Assembly: GCA_963930645.1 (NCBI GenBank)
Contig: OZ005654.1
Span: forward strand, 45,128,686-45,192,685
Direction of reading: 5' to 3'
Source: Salticus scenicus
Taxonomy: Eukaryota; Arthropoda; Arachnida; Araneae; Salticidae
Length of the DNA stretch: 64,000 nt
Of this stretch, positions 11,653 through 22,189 are shown piece by piece; position 1 is the first letter of the stretch, and the number at the start of each line of letters is the position of its first letter. The notes beneath the pieces are model-generated. The model was given only the letters and a program-made list of their open reading frames with translations, ran no database searches and was not told where the DNA came from. A program made the translations under genes and the position numbers.

Positions 11653-12294
11653 TGTTGCGTACTTGGGGGTTCGTGAGTTGTCCGAGAATGAAAGGCGAGA
11701 CTTACAAAAATTCAGTAATTTATTCACAGAAAGTTCCAGAAAAATACAGGTCTATAAACCAAGTATCAGCTTCAATTCAACCAGTAAACACAGCTTAAAC
11801 AACAGCTGTCGATAGCAAATCCACAGTATAAACTGTGTAGCAATAACACATAAAGCAAGTCTCTTCCAAAGAGGCTCAAAGCAATGCAAGCATTAGCGAA
11901 ACTGACTGACTCTGATCTCAGACTGATCTGAACTGACTTGCCTTGGCGAGAAAGCGCTCCTTATATACTGTTCCATTGAACCCAGACTTTTCGAGAAAAC
12001 TCTAGAAAGTAATCAACCAATCAACTTACAGCTTCCATATTTGGTATATCCCTAATAAGGATTTTCTCGCCAAGGTCACCAAAAAAATCGCCAAGAAGGA
12101 AAAAAATTGCCAAATTTGGCGCCAAATCCATTATTTCCCTTATTGGGGCTTTTTAATGCGTTTTTAAGGGAAAATAAGGCTATTTCAACGCTAAAACGAC
12201 TAGAAATGCATAAAATTAGCACTTTATCAACTTACTAAGCCTCTTTGAAAGAATTTACACAAAAATAAACAAAATTATTTACAATTTTGTAACA
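11653..12294 (+). mobile_element. Solo LTR of an LTR retrotransposon
   Basis: The 642 bp unit begins TGTTGCGTACTTGG and ends TTTTGTAACA, that is TG...CA with TGTTGC and GTAACA as near-inverted ends. Four-base direct repeats ATAT flank it exactly (11649-11652 and 12295-12298). Inside are a TATA-like TTATATACTG (about 11961) and an AATAAA (12264-12269) near the 3' end. No gag/pol sequence or second LTR lies nearby, so this is the product of LTR-LTR recombination. The clade is probably Gypsy, judging only from the duplication length. Confidence 0.75.
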
Positions 12295-12664
12295 ATATTG
12301 AAAATGGGAGGATTGAGAGGGGTAACCCCCTTACACAGAATTATTTTTCAAATAAAATTGTTCCTAAATCTATTGTGAATTCATTTTAACGTAGGTTTAT
12401 ATACAGTAGTTGTTATCTTATTCCTTAATCTGCAATTTGTCTTTATAGTATTGAAATTCAATGCAAATGAAAGTCGTGGGTGTTCCACACCAGATTATTT
12501 ATTATAATATGCAGGATATTGAACCCTGTGCAATGTCATTTTTAGGAGACATAACATACTACATTTGGCTCAACATACTGTAATTAAAATATAAAAATAT
12601 TAAATAGCTGACGAAATACGGGCATTTTTATTAAATAATTTTAAATTGCGCACACGCAAGCTTT

Positions 12665-12698
<34 letters not shown>

Positions 12699-13589
12699 GT
12701 GGTTTATTAGTTAGATGTACTAAGCCGCCTATTTAAAAACCCTAAACAAATATGAAGAAATTTCAAAAAGTTTTCTTGCATAGAATTAACTAAATTCCTC
12801 TGTGAAAAAAAAAAAGGGGGGGGGGGCAGAAAGGAAAGGTTTTACCTAAGATTTTTTTTATTTTAATTCAATGAATAGTAATATAGTGTTAGTTGATTGC
12901 AAATGAATCTGAATAAAACTCTGTATCATTTTCTTTTTTTTCTGGATGTACTGAAATTCATTTCATTCTATCGACGATAACTTTTTGAATTTACATGATA
13001 TTAGCTTGGAGTTTTCATATAAGTCATTCAACATATTTAGGTAATAAATTATAAAAAGAACTATTAATAGCTTGTGCATGCGCACTCAAAATTATTTAAT
13101 AAAAATACTCATATTTCATCAGGTATTTAATAATTTTGCATTCTGATTGAAGATGTTGTGCCTAATGTAGTCAGTCAAATTTCTTAAAAATAGCACGAGA
13201 TTGCCATGTACGAACAGAACCGTGTTTTGCTTTTCCGCCAAGTACTCAAAATCAGTCGCCTAGCAGTGTGAAATCGCCAAATATGCTTAATTTTGATAAT
13301 TTTTTGTGGTCGCTGTAATTCATTTCAAACGATAATTTTTTCATCTTCTGGTATTTTATGAAGAGTAAAATCACATACATTTTTTGAAGACGATACCTTT
13401 TGAATGTTTCCTTGTAAGCCTATTTTTTTACCTGAGTAATATTAAGTAAAATTTTGCCCAAAGCAGAATTTAATTTAATACGATAAGACCTATTTTAATC
13501 CATATAAACGCATGCAGTAACTGTGGTGTTTCATTCTCAAGCATTGGTTATTATATTCATTTTTCAAATTTTTTTGGTATTAGCATAGC

Positions 13590-13790
13590 AACCCCTTGGT
13601 GGCTTTTAAATTTTTGTTGTCATTTCGGCGATGAATTAAAATGGATATCGCAAATGCGTAAGTTAAGATTTTTGAGAGAAACGTCCGAGATACTTTGGTG
13701 CCAAATTTCTAATTTCACCAAAAGGGATTCTATACTAAATCTGCTCCATTTCTTTAGCCCGATTTTTCTGAATTTTATTTCAACTGTTTA
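13590..13790 (+). repeat. Internal Helitron fragment
   Basis: Related to 30530-30660: both read TTGT(T/C)(G/C)TCATTTC-GCGATGA, then a GAGAAACG block and GTGCCAAATTTC. Another short piece with TTTTAAATTTTTGTCGTCAT is at 32195-32260. None has termini. Confidence 0.45.
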
Positions 13791-13800
13791 AAAAAAAATG

Positions 13801-14085
13801 ATTGCACGTTCTTTTTTTTCGATATAAAAGGGTGTCCTACCATTTGCGCGAAGTGGTGAAAAATTCATATTTGCGCGAACAAAGTAAAAATACAAGAATA
13901 GTACGAGTTACGTGCGTTCTGAGATTCATACACAGCAAGGTAGGGGTGACCAGCGATTTTTTTTTTTGTTGTTGTTCAAGTACGCGAAGCGTATATACGT
14001 GTGTAATAGTGACTGCTGCGAAAACGAGTGACCAGCGTTTTCAGATTCATACACAGCGAGGTAGGGGTGGCCACTGATTTTTGTT

Positions 14086-14123
<38 letters not shown>

Positions 14124-14296
14124 CCATGCTTGGTAATGAATGCCGCGGAAGCGAGGTACGGACGTCCTCAGATTCCTGCACAGCAAGGTAGGGGTGTTCA
14201 GTTTTTTTTTTTTTTTTACGTGCGTGGTAGTGATTGCCACGGAATTGAGTTTCAGGCATTCTCAGATTCATGCACCAGCAAGGGAGGGGTGTCCAG

Positions 14297-14335
<39 letters not shown>

Positions 14336-14492
14336 GTCCGTGGTAGCGATTGCCGCGGAACCGAGTTACGGCCGTTTTCAGATTATCAAGTCAAAAAGGA
14401 AGAAATCACCTGTGCGACCGGTCCTGCAATTTCTGGTCGCGCAATTGGGAATTTTTCACCCCATCGCGCAAATGGGAATCGTGCAAGTGGCA
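13801..14492. mobile_element. Foldback element enclosing a poly(T)-bearing minisatellite
   Basis: The end arms contain CCATTTGCGCGA, GTGGTGAAAAATTC and ATTTGCGCGAAC, inverted at 14435-14492 (GCGCAATTGGGAATTTTTCA and CGCGCAAATGG). Between them are four units of about 95-130 bp (13921-14385) with CAGATTCATACACAGC, GTAGGGGTG, a T run of variable length, and TGATTGCCGCGGAA. The proteins predicted here on both strands (poly-Phe or poly-Lys) are artefacts of the repeats. Confidence 0.6.
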
Positions 14493-14906
14493 ATAATTCT
14501 ATAAAAGAAATATATTTACCTATTTATTTATTTAATTTTGGTATCTTTTTTTTTTCTTTTTAATAATTTAAAAGTTAAAATGTGGTTTTTATTTAACATC
14601 TTTTGAACCAATAATCCGATTTTATTAAAAAATATGGCCCTAGCTAGATTTCGTCCTGATTAATAAGTTTACCCCTTCCACTTTTCTCTTTCTTTTTTTT
14701 TTTTTTTTTTTGATAAAATCTAATAATCCGAACTAAAAATCAGGACTGATACGATGACAAATTTTAAGCCTTTTATAATTCGATAAAAACAAAAATGTTT
14801 GCACGTTCATTCAAGGTGATAGATAAAAATTGGTAACGACGGCAAAATTGCTGTCTGAAAAACATAGTACAACTTGTCGTACTAAACAAACAAACAACAA
14901 CAACAA

Positions 14907-14939
<33 letters not shown>

Positions 14940-15168
14940 AGGCTTTCTTTTATTTTTTAAAGAACTCTTTATATTTTCTTGAATATATGTGCTATTCAGA
15001 TACAGAATAAAGATGATAGAAGCTCCATAATCACAAGATGCATCTATAGTACATCTTAAGTATTACTTTTGACAGATAACCCCAGATAGTCTGCACCCCC
15101 CCCCCCTCTCTCTTCAATTTGTCACTGGTTCTCTTCTGTCTTCAGGACAAAATTTTCACTGGTATATA

Positions 15169-15759
15169 CAGGGTGTTTCAAAACTCATGGGCAAAAATTT
15201 AAGGGGTGGTAGAAAACATCTAAACAAGCCCTTTTCACCATACAATGCATGGGCGGAGAGCAAGTGGTGACCGCTGGAGGGTGCTGTAATGGAAAGTATA
15301 AAGCGCGCGTTTTCTTACACATTGTTATTTCTACCGTGGATTTCAGCAGTAATGACGACATACAGTAATCAGGAAAAGGCAGACATGCATTTTATGTATG
15401 GTCTGACGAATGGAAATGCTGTGGAAGCCGCAAGACTGTTGTGGTTTTTTTCGGTCTGGCACGTGTCTTCTCGAGAAACGCTTCCTGTACAGTTTTGTGG
15501 CTTCCAGAGCATTCACATTCGCCAGACCATACATAAAACGCATGTCCGCTTTTTCCTGATTACTGTATGTCGCCATGCCTGCTGAAATCCACGGTAGAAA
15601 TGACAATGTGTAAGAAAACGCGTGTTTTATATTTTCCATTACAGCGCCCTCCAGCGGTCACCGCTTGCTCTCCGCCTATGCATTGTATGGTGAAAATGGC
15701 TTGCTTAGATGTTTTCTACCACCCCTTTAATTTTTGCCCATGAGTTTTGAAACACCCTG
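15169..15759. mobile_element. 591 bp foldback element carrying DUF4817-like 5' ends in both arms
   Basis: The element starts CAGGGTGTTTCAAAACTCAT and ends with its reverse complement; the arms pair for about 270 bp each. Each arm, read inward, encodes the same peptide start, with TYSNQEKADM followed by FMYGL and an N-A-LEA-like stretch. This resembles the beginning of the DUF4817 helix-turn-helix domain found in arthropod transposon genes. The element is therefore two head-to-head copies of the 5' end of an autonomous element, with the rest deleted. Left flank TATA and right flank CATA fit a TA-type target imperfectly. Confidence 0.75.
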
Positions 15760-15960
15760 CATAAGGTAATAACCGTTTTTTACACACCCGTAGATTCAGA
15801 GTAATTTGGCAAGTAATTTTTTGATATTTGTTAAAACGGTTGTTAAAAGTGTCCAGTCATTCATGGCAAAATAATGTATATAATGCAGAAGGAAATATGG
15901 TACTTATTATTATAGGTACTATAGGAAATATAGGTACTTATTATTATTATTATTATTATA

Positions 15961-16212
15961 CAGGCCTGCAAAATTTGAGTCATGAAAAAGTGTTTGCAAT
16001 GCAATGACTGATTTTATATTATTTAGTGCGCTGATTTCAAATATGGCATCCATTTTTTTTTCAATCACGTAAGAATTTTTCACAAAATAGGCTTAAATTT
16101 ATTACACTAGGCCCAAAAGTACGAAATCGAGCATTATACAGTGCAAGAAGCATTTCATGTAACAAATGAAGAAACAGCGTTTTTAGGGTATTTCGATTCC
16201 GCTGAATATGTA
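15961..16212 (+). repeat. Left terminal inverted repeat of the composite element
   Basis: About 250 bp aligning, with small indels, to the reverse complement of 21581-21832. It starts CAGGCCTGCAAAATTTG and is cut at 16213 by a nested MITE. Confidence 0.75.
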
Positions 16213-16929
16213 TCTGCCTGTTGCTAAAGCGAAATTTGGACCGGAAGTTCGGTATCCAAGATGGTGGCAAAAACTCTGTTGCCTTACTATATCTCCCTTA
16301 TCCGTTGGCTTAAAATAATAATTTGAACGTCTACGTACGAGTTTTCTCGGAAGTTAAACGCACTGCAATGCTCAAAATATACTTACCTTGGAGTGCATTG
16401 ATACCAAGATGATGCCCAAGATGGCCGCCGAAACTTTGTATGCTCCGTGCGTCTTGTTGTATTTCGAATATAAAATCCGTCAGATGTATGGTATTTAGTG
16501 ATTGAAGGTGTACTATGTAAAGTATTGTGTGTGTTCCAATAAACAATGTTTAAACAATGAAATGGTCATTTTCTCATCTTCCTTCCTTCCTTGCATACTT
16601 ACGAGCAACAAAGTTTCGGTGGCCATTTTGGGTTCTATCTTGGAACCCATGCTCTCAAAACTTACGGTTAGAAACTTTTGAGCATTGTAATATGTACGAG
16701 AATAGCCCGAGAATAACTTTGTGTGCTCCGTGCATCTTGTTGTATTTCGAATATAAAATCCGTCAGATGCATGGTATTTAGTGGTTTAAAGACTAAGTAG
16801 ACGTTTAAACCCTTATTTTAATCCAAAGGACAAGGGAAATAGAGTTTTAGCCGCCAGAGGCAACAGAGTTTTAGCCACCATCATGGATACCGGACTTTCA
16901 GTCCGAATTTCGCTTTGGTAACAGGCAGA
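16213..16929. mobile_element. Nested foldback MITE inside the left arm
   Basis: The ends TCTGCCTGTTGCTAAAGCG and its inverted counterpart (CGCTTTGGTAACAGGCAGA, ending at 16929) define 717 bp. The inverted arms extend inward through GGACCGGAAGTTCGGTATCC-like sequence. A second level of repetition is a direct repeat of about 65 bp (16440-16505 and 16728-16795, sharing CTTGTTGTATTTCGAATATA). The mirrored arm at 21.6 kb lacks this block, which shows it was inserted. Confidence 0.7.
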
Positions 16930-17920
16930 TTCGTATTAGTACAGTTAAATAAGATCAAAAAACACCAAAAAGGGAAAAAAATTATAAAGTTTTGAAACTT
17001 TGGAATAACATTCCGGGGGGGGGGGGGCTCTAGTACTGCAAAACAAAAAAGTTCCCCTTCCTGAGGGGGAGCTTCCCCGATTTCTCCCTCCTTTTCCCCT
17101 CAAAACCATGTAGCTCTTTCAGATTAAGAAAAACAGAGATAATAATTTATAGACGCTTGAATTTTCGGGATAAGATTCATAAATAGTCTGGTAATGGGAA
17201 AAAAAGACTCCTTCCTGGGGAGACACCCCCCCCCTTTTCCCCAGAACTGTCTAGCTACTTCATATTACAAAAAATGAGGGATTATAAAGAAATGTATTAT
17301 AGGAGTAAATATGTATATTGCTTTGAAATTATACTCTTGAGGGCTCTAGTAATGTAAAACAAAAAGTTTCCCCTCCATTGGCGGAAGCTTCCTCCCCCAC
17401 CCCCCATTTTCCCTCCAAACCATATAAGCTCTTTCAGATTAAGAAAAACCAAAGAAAATAATTTATAAATGTTTGAAATTTTAGGATAACATTCATGAAT
17501 AGCATGGAAATGAAAAAAAAACCCCTCTCCCTCAGGAGACACTCCCTTCCTCCCCCCCCCCTCCACCAATTGTATATCTCCTTCAGATTACGAAAATTGG
17601 GGGACTATAAAGAAACATAATATAGAAATAAAGTTTTGAAAGTTTGAAATAACTCTTGATTGAGGGCTCTAGTAATGTAAAACAAAAAAGTTCCTCCTCT
17701 CTGGGCTCCCCGAAGCTTTTTCCCTATTTTCCCTCCAAACCTTATTAACTTTCAGATCAGAAAATAATTTAATAAATGTTTGAAATTTCAGGATAACATT
17801 CATGAATAGTCTAGTAATGGAAAAGAAAGAAAATCCCCCCTTCCTCAGAAATCCCTCCCTCGCTTCGTTTCCCCCCAAAATTGTATAGCTCCTTCAGATA
17901 AAAAGGAGGGAAGGGGACTA
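16930..17920 (+). repeat. Left tandem array (roughly 150 bp units)
   Basis: About six degenerate units, each with the landmarks TAATTTATAAATGTTTGAAA, GATAACATTCATGAATAG, TCTAGTAATG, a C-rich tract and a TTCAGATTA(C/A)GAAAA-like joint. C-rich tracts alternate with A-rich ones. The short frames in the array come from repetition and are not coding. Confidence 0.75.
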
Positions 17921-18379
17921 ATCGAGTTCTTAAGATTATTAATATATAAGGTGAGGATTTGTTTTTTGTTTTTTCGTTCTTTGTGGTACTTCATCCAACG
18001 TGTCATGAAGCCGGATAAAGGAACATTTGGTAATATTTAAGAAACGTACATCTCTTTCATTTGACGTCACTACGAGTTTAATGCTGCTGTAATTTTTTAT
18101 GGCTACTCTGAAAGTACTTTAAAACTAAAAAAAAAAAAGAACTTCAAAGACGACCTATGAAGAGAAATCACGGGATATTTTATTTACTGATGAGACAAGC
18201 CTTGTTGAAACTCAGTCCACATTTCTTAGCAATGTGAATAACAAAGAAAGATTTATTTCACAGCTTGCTCAGCGATTATACCAGCGAGTGCTAGTATCGA
18301 AGCAAGGATAGCAAAAAATGACGCAGATGCTTTCAATGTTAGAAAAGCAATTTATGCCTCTCCCTTAAACAAGCAAGTT

Positions 18380-19185
18380 GGGATGCGTAAATTAATTACG
18401 TGAGGCGGTTTTGACGATTTTTTGACCCCACCCCTCCCCCCCTGGTGAGATTTCCCGAGTTTTGGCCCGACCCCCTCCCCCCCCCCCCCCTTCCCCTAAT
18501 CTCACGTAAGATTTTACAAAATTCGTACTTTTACTGTAAATGCGTTGGATTTATTTCAAAAAATCTCTCTAGAATCACAGTAATAAAATTGAACAATAAA
18601 ATACTTAAATAGAAACTACTAAAATTAATAAAAGAATATTCAGTCCATGAGGATTCGTGCACAGTCTCAAGAGTGACTATTGGAACCAACATATCCATGT
18701 GATTTTCAGTAGAATCATCTGCTCCTTCAATTTCGCTCTGATTTAGCCACTCTAAACCGTTGTTGCTTGTGCACAGAAGCTCAGTAGCTCGTCTTGTGCT
18801 TGTGGCAATCCGTGAGGGTCGCACTTTGTGCGCTTGCGCAGCTAGGGCATTGTGAACCGCACGCCGATGCTCTGCAGCTCTTGTGATGGATGCAAAGTAG
18901 ATACCGCATGTACTGCAGCATCTTTTCTAAATCATCACATCAAGGCTAGTGTGCTGCTTCGTGGCGTTCGGTAGCCACGATAAATATTATTGTATCAGAT
19001 TTTGCCATATCTAAGTCTAGAAACATGTTTTACTTGAATTTAACTCAATTTTCTCGTAATTTTACACTGTTTTTTGCGGGAAAAAAATTACGTGATATTT
19101 GCCGACTCTCCCCCACGTGAGATTGGGTGAGATTCGGCTCGACCCCCTCCCCCCTGAACACCTCATGCAATTAATGGACGCCCCC
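18380..19185. mobile_element. Nested element with GGGCGTCCATTAATT-type ends
   Basis: The left end GGATGCGTAAATTAATTACG and the right end (reverse complement GGGGGCGTCCATTAATTGCA) are inverted repeats, each followed inward by C/G-rich tracts such as CCCACCCCTCC and GGGGGAGGGGGTCGAGCC. The insertion splits the nuclease relic cleanly between NKQVG and VVGQDVDL, so it came after that gene. Non-autonomous; about 806 bp. Confidence 0.7.
18531..18940 (-). pseudogene. Possible captured exon with one C2H2-type finger
   Basis: On the minus strand, after a TAG that also reads as a splice acceptor (TGATTTAG), about 130 codons are open and include CCSTCGIYFASITRAAEH followed by RRAVH. This gives a C-x2-C-x12-H-x4-H zinc-finger spacing, then an acidic/polar tail. 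It lies entirely within the nested element at 18380-19185. It could be a captured host exon, part of a transposon protein, or chance. No start codon is secure. Confidence 0.3.
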
Positions 19186-20292
19186 TTGTTGTTGGACAAG
19201 ATGTTGACCTTACTCTTTTGCTAATAACTTTCGCCTCAAAAGAGATGGTCATTCTACTCGTGAAAGAAGGGAAGGGAAATTAAAAAAAAAATGATTTTAT
19301 AGTTCCAAGGACATGCAAAGTTCCTCTGTTACCAACAATTGCTGGGATTCAATCCTATTTATTCCTGCAAGGAGTGGTTGCGATACCCACTTCGGCCACG
19401 TTTGGAAAAGGAAAAGTGCAAGTGGCTCAATCATTTAACTGATCTCACCATCTCTATGATGTACCCAAAGTGTTCAACGATCCAAAATCGACTCGATACT
19501 CAACTAAAAAATCCGGTGAAAAATTTATAATTGCAATGTACAGTAAATTTATAAAAAAAAAGTAGATGTACAACTTTTGAAATGAAAAAGTTGTATGACC
19601 TCAGATTTCAATGTTTTAATGAACTAGTAGGTCAGACAAGCAATGCTATCATTCTTTCTCACTTGCCACCTACCACCGAGGCTTCATACCTCTATTCTCA
19701 TACGGTTTATCAATAAGTACAGATGTAGTTGGGATAGGATATCGCTTGGGGTGGAAAGTATCTTATTCCTATATATTTAAGATAAGCACCTGCTCCAGAA
19801 AAGATATTAAATTTGGTTTCATGTGGCTGTATGCAAGGTTATGGCAGAAAGTACGAATGTATTAAAACAGATTTATTGTACAGTGTGCACAGCAATGTGT
19901 AAACACGGTCAGGAGTAATAGGGAGCCCACCGACATGATAGAAAAGTTTGAAGATGACATTCATGATGAACCTGATTAAATTTTATTCTATATTCAGACG
20001 GTTGTTTGTAAGTAATAAGCTTATTGACATACAAAATAAAATTGTGTTACCTATATTTTACTTATTTATTTTTCTATTTATTTTACCCAGTTATTACCTA
20101 AAGTTCATTATTATCATTTGAATTCTTCAATTTTCTTTTTTTAACTTAATATAAGAGGCAAAAATAATTATTCGTTTATACAAAGTGTAAAAGACATTTT
20201 TTTTTTTTTTTCCCCAGAATTTTTCGAATTATTATTATTATTATTATTATTTAGTAATAGTAGCTATTTTTGAAAAGCAAATAATTTTGCAT

Positions 20293-20329
<37 letters not shown>

Positions 20330-20330
<1 letters not shown>

Positions 20331-21296
20331 AAGACTCACGGAAAATTTCGAAGGTGTTTTCATGGGGAGAGGGGTGTGTGCAAACTCCTCCCAAAGAGGG
20401 ACGAGTTTTGTTTCCCATTAAGATCCCCCCCCCCCCCCATAATTGAGTTGTTTCCCAAAGTTACAAATCTGTATATTTCATTCTAATTATATTTTTTATT
20501 ATATTTTTATTTTTCTAATCTGAAGGAACTATTCAGTTTCGGGGGAATATGGAAGACTCTTTCTTCCATTGAGAACTTCCAAGCGTAATATCCTAAAAAT
20601 TTCAAAATTATATAAATTATTTATACTAACGTTTTTGCCTTCAACGAATTATACTATTATGGAGTGAAAGAGAGGGAGGGCGGAGAAGCTTCCACACCAG
20701 AGAATGATGAACTTTTCATTTCCTATTATTAGACCACTCAAAAAATTTGTTCCTAAGTTCCAAAACTCTATAAATTACTTCCAAATTTTTCTTGCTTTTA
20801 GCGAATTATATGCTTTATTTTAGGGGAGAGAGGAAAAACTCTCGTCCCAAATCGGGGAACTTTTTTGTTTTCCATTATTAGACACCTCAAGAGAATTTTC
20901 GTAAAATTTCAAAACTATTTTCCTATTTTTCTTAATTTCAACAAATTGAACTATTTTTTTTTCTTTGTGGGGTGGAAGAGTGAAGACTAACACTCCATGG
21001 TGGATTTTTTTTTTTTTTTTTTTTTTTTTTCTTCTTTCCCCACTATTAGGCCCGTCAACTTTTTTTCTTTTTTTTAACCAAAATCTCAAAACTCAATAAA
21101 TTACTTCCCCATTTTTTAAATTTCAATAAATTGAATGATTTTTTAAGGAGGGGGGTAAGTTTCTACCCCAGGGTGGAAAAACTTTGTTTTTCATTATTAT
21201 ACCTCTCAGGAACATTATACCAAATTTCCAGAACTCTATAAACTAATTCCCTATTTTCTTCTTCATTTCAGTGATTTATACGATTTCTTTTTTTTT

Positions 21297-21327
<31 letters not shown>

Positions 21328-21580
21328 CCCCCAGGGTGGGGAATTTTTTTTCTGGTTTGGCATTATTGGACCACTTAGGAATGTTGTACCAAAATTCCAA
21401 AATCCTGTAAATTAATTTTCCTACTTTTTTTCTCCCGTTCAATGAATTATACGATTTTGGGGGCACGGGTGGGGGAGCTCTCCCCTAGGATGGGGAACTT
21501 TTTTGTTTTGCATTATTAGATCTCTCATAAGTATTATCCCAAAGTTTCAAAACTTTATAAATTTCTTCTCCTATTTTTCC
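20330..21580 (-). repeat. Right tandem array, inverted copy of the left one
   Basis: Seven or so units of roughly 155 bp with landmarks GAATTATACGATTTTGGGGG, GGGGAACTTTTTTGTTTTGC, CATTATTAGA and CTCTATAAATTA. Their reverse complement aligns to the left array. Long T and G homopolymers interrupt several units (for example 21281-21324). Confidence 0.75.
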
Positions 21581-21832
21581 GTATTGTACTATATTCAGCG
21601 GGGTCGAATTTACCCTTAAAACGCTGTTTCCTCAATTGTTACATGAAATGCTTCTTGCAGTATATACTGATCGATTTCCTACTTTTGGGTTTAGTCTAAT
21701 ATATTTAAACCCATTTTGGGAAAAATCCTTACGTGATTGAACAAAAATGGATGTCATATTTAAAATCAGTGCACCAAATAATATCAGTATCAGCTATTGG
21801 TTTTGTAAACACTTTTTTTGGTTGCAGGCCTG
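21581..21832 (-). repeat. Right terminal inverted repeat of the composite element
   Basis: Inverted counterpart of 15961-16212, ending TTGCAGGCCTG at 21832. It lacks the 717 bp MITE present in the left copy. Confidence 0.75.
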
Positions 21833-22189
21833 TCTTATTATTATAATAGCATCAAACAGCTTATAAGTTAAAATTTTGGAGACTATATGAAAATCTGTAA
21901 AACAAAATAGTAACTGTAGCGCAAATCGTGGACGTGATCTCATTGATTTTATCCCTTTTCCAAGCTACCAGTAAGTATATTCATGTGAGGTCCCAATTAA
22001 CCTCGCAGTCGAGCAGAAACATAAACATGGTTGCACTTATCTGCATCCAACTGCCTGATCTACAGACACATACAAACAGTCAAAATAAAAATAATAAATA
22101 TGTAATATTATTACTAGGGTAGTATAAGGGGCTAGTTCGCACTCAGTTTCTATTTCCTGTCACAGTGGAGGAAAAGGACTGTCATTATA

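Larger units (their letters stand above)
17980..19979 (+). pseudogene. Relic of an XPG/FEN1-like (PIN-like) nuclease gene inside the foldback element
   Basis: Ordered protein fragments are readable in shifting frames. They are AAVIFYGYSES (family members usually read FDGY, so the Asp has become Tyr), FLSNVNNKERFISQLAQRL, a DADAF segment, then after an 806 bp insertion VVGQDVDLTLLLI. These are followed by SGCD, SATFGKGKVQVAQSF, LPPTTEASYLYSHTVY, WGW and a Cys-bearing end, APEKILNLVSCGC. From memory, this order matches an uncharacterised metazoan family with VFDG, DADT, DVDLLVLL and SGCDTTS motifs, which parallel the FEN1/XPG signatures VFDG, EAEA, D-D and LGCDY. That link is my inference. Stops and frameshifts are frequent, so the gene is dead. 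Its central position between the arms suggests it belonged to the element. Confidence 0.6.
15961..21832. mobile_element. Composite foldback-type transposon with tandem-repeat arms
   Basis: Both ends carry CAGGCCTGCAA in inverted orientation and stay alignable for about 250 bp (15961-16212 and about 21581-21832; shared blocks include CAAGAAGCATTTCATGTAAC and TTCAATCACGTAAG). Inside each end is an array of roughly 150 bp repeats, again inverted relative to the other side (16930-17920 and 20330-21580). The centre contains the remains of an XPG/FEN1-like gene. The architecture resembles foldback elements such as FB or Galileo, but I recognise no known transposase. A TTATTATTATA-like string flanks both ends, but it lies in ATT microsatellite and is not safe as a target duplication. 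Two other elements are nested inside (16213-16929 and 18380-19185). Confidence 0.7.

Noticed and set aside
15289..15639. Two 98-residue frames on opposite strands that look like a small gene family
   Set aside because: They are the two arms of one inverted repeat encoding the same transposon gene start, truncated after about 45 residues.
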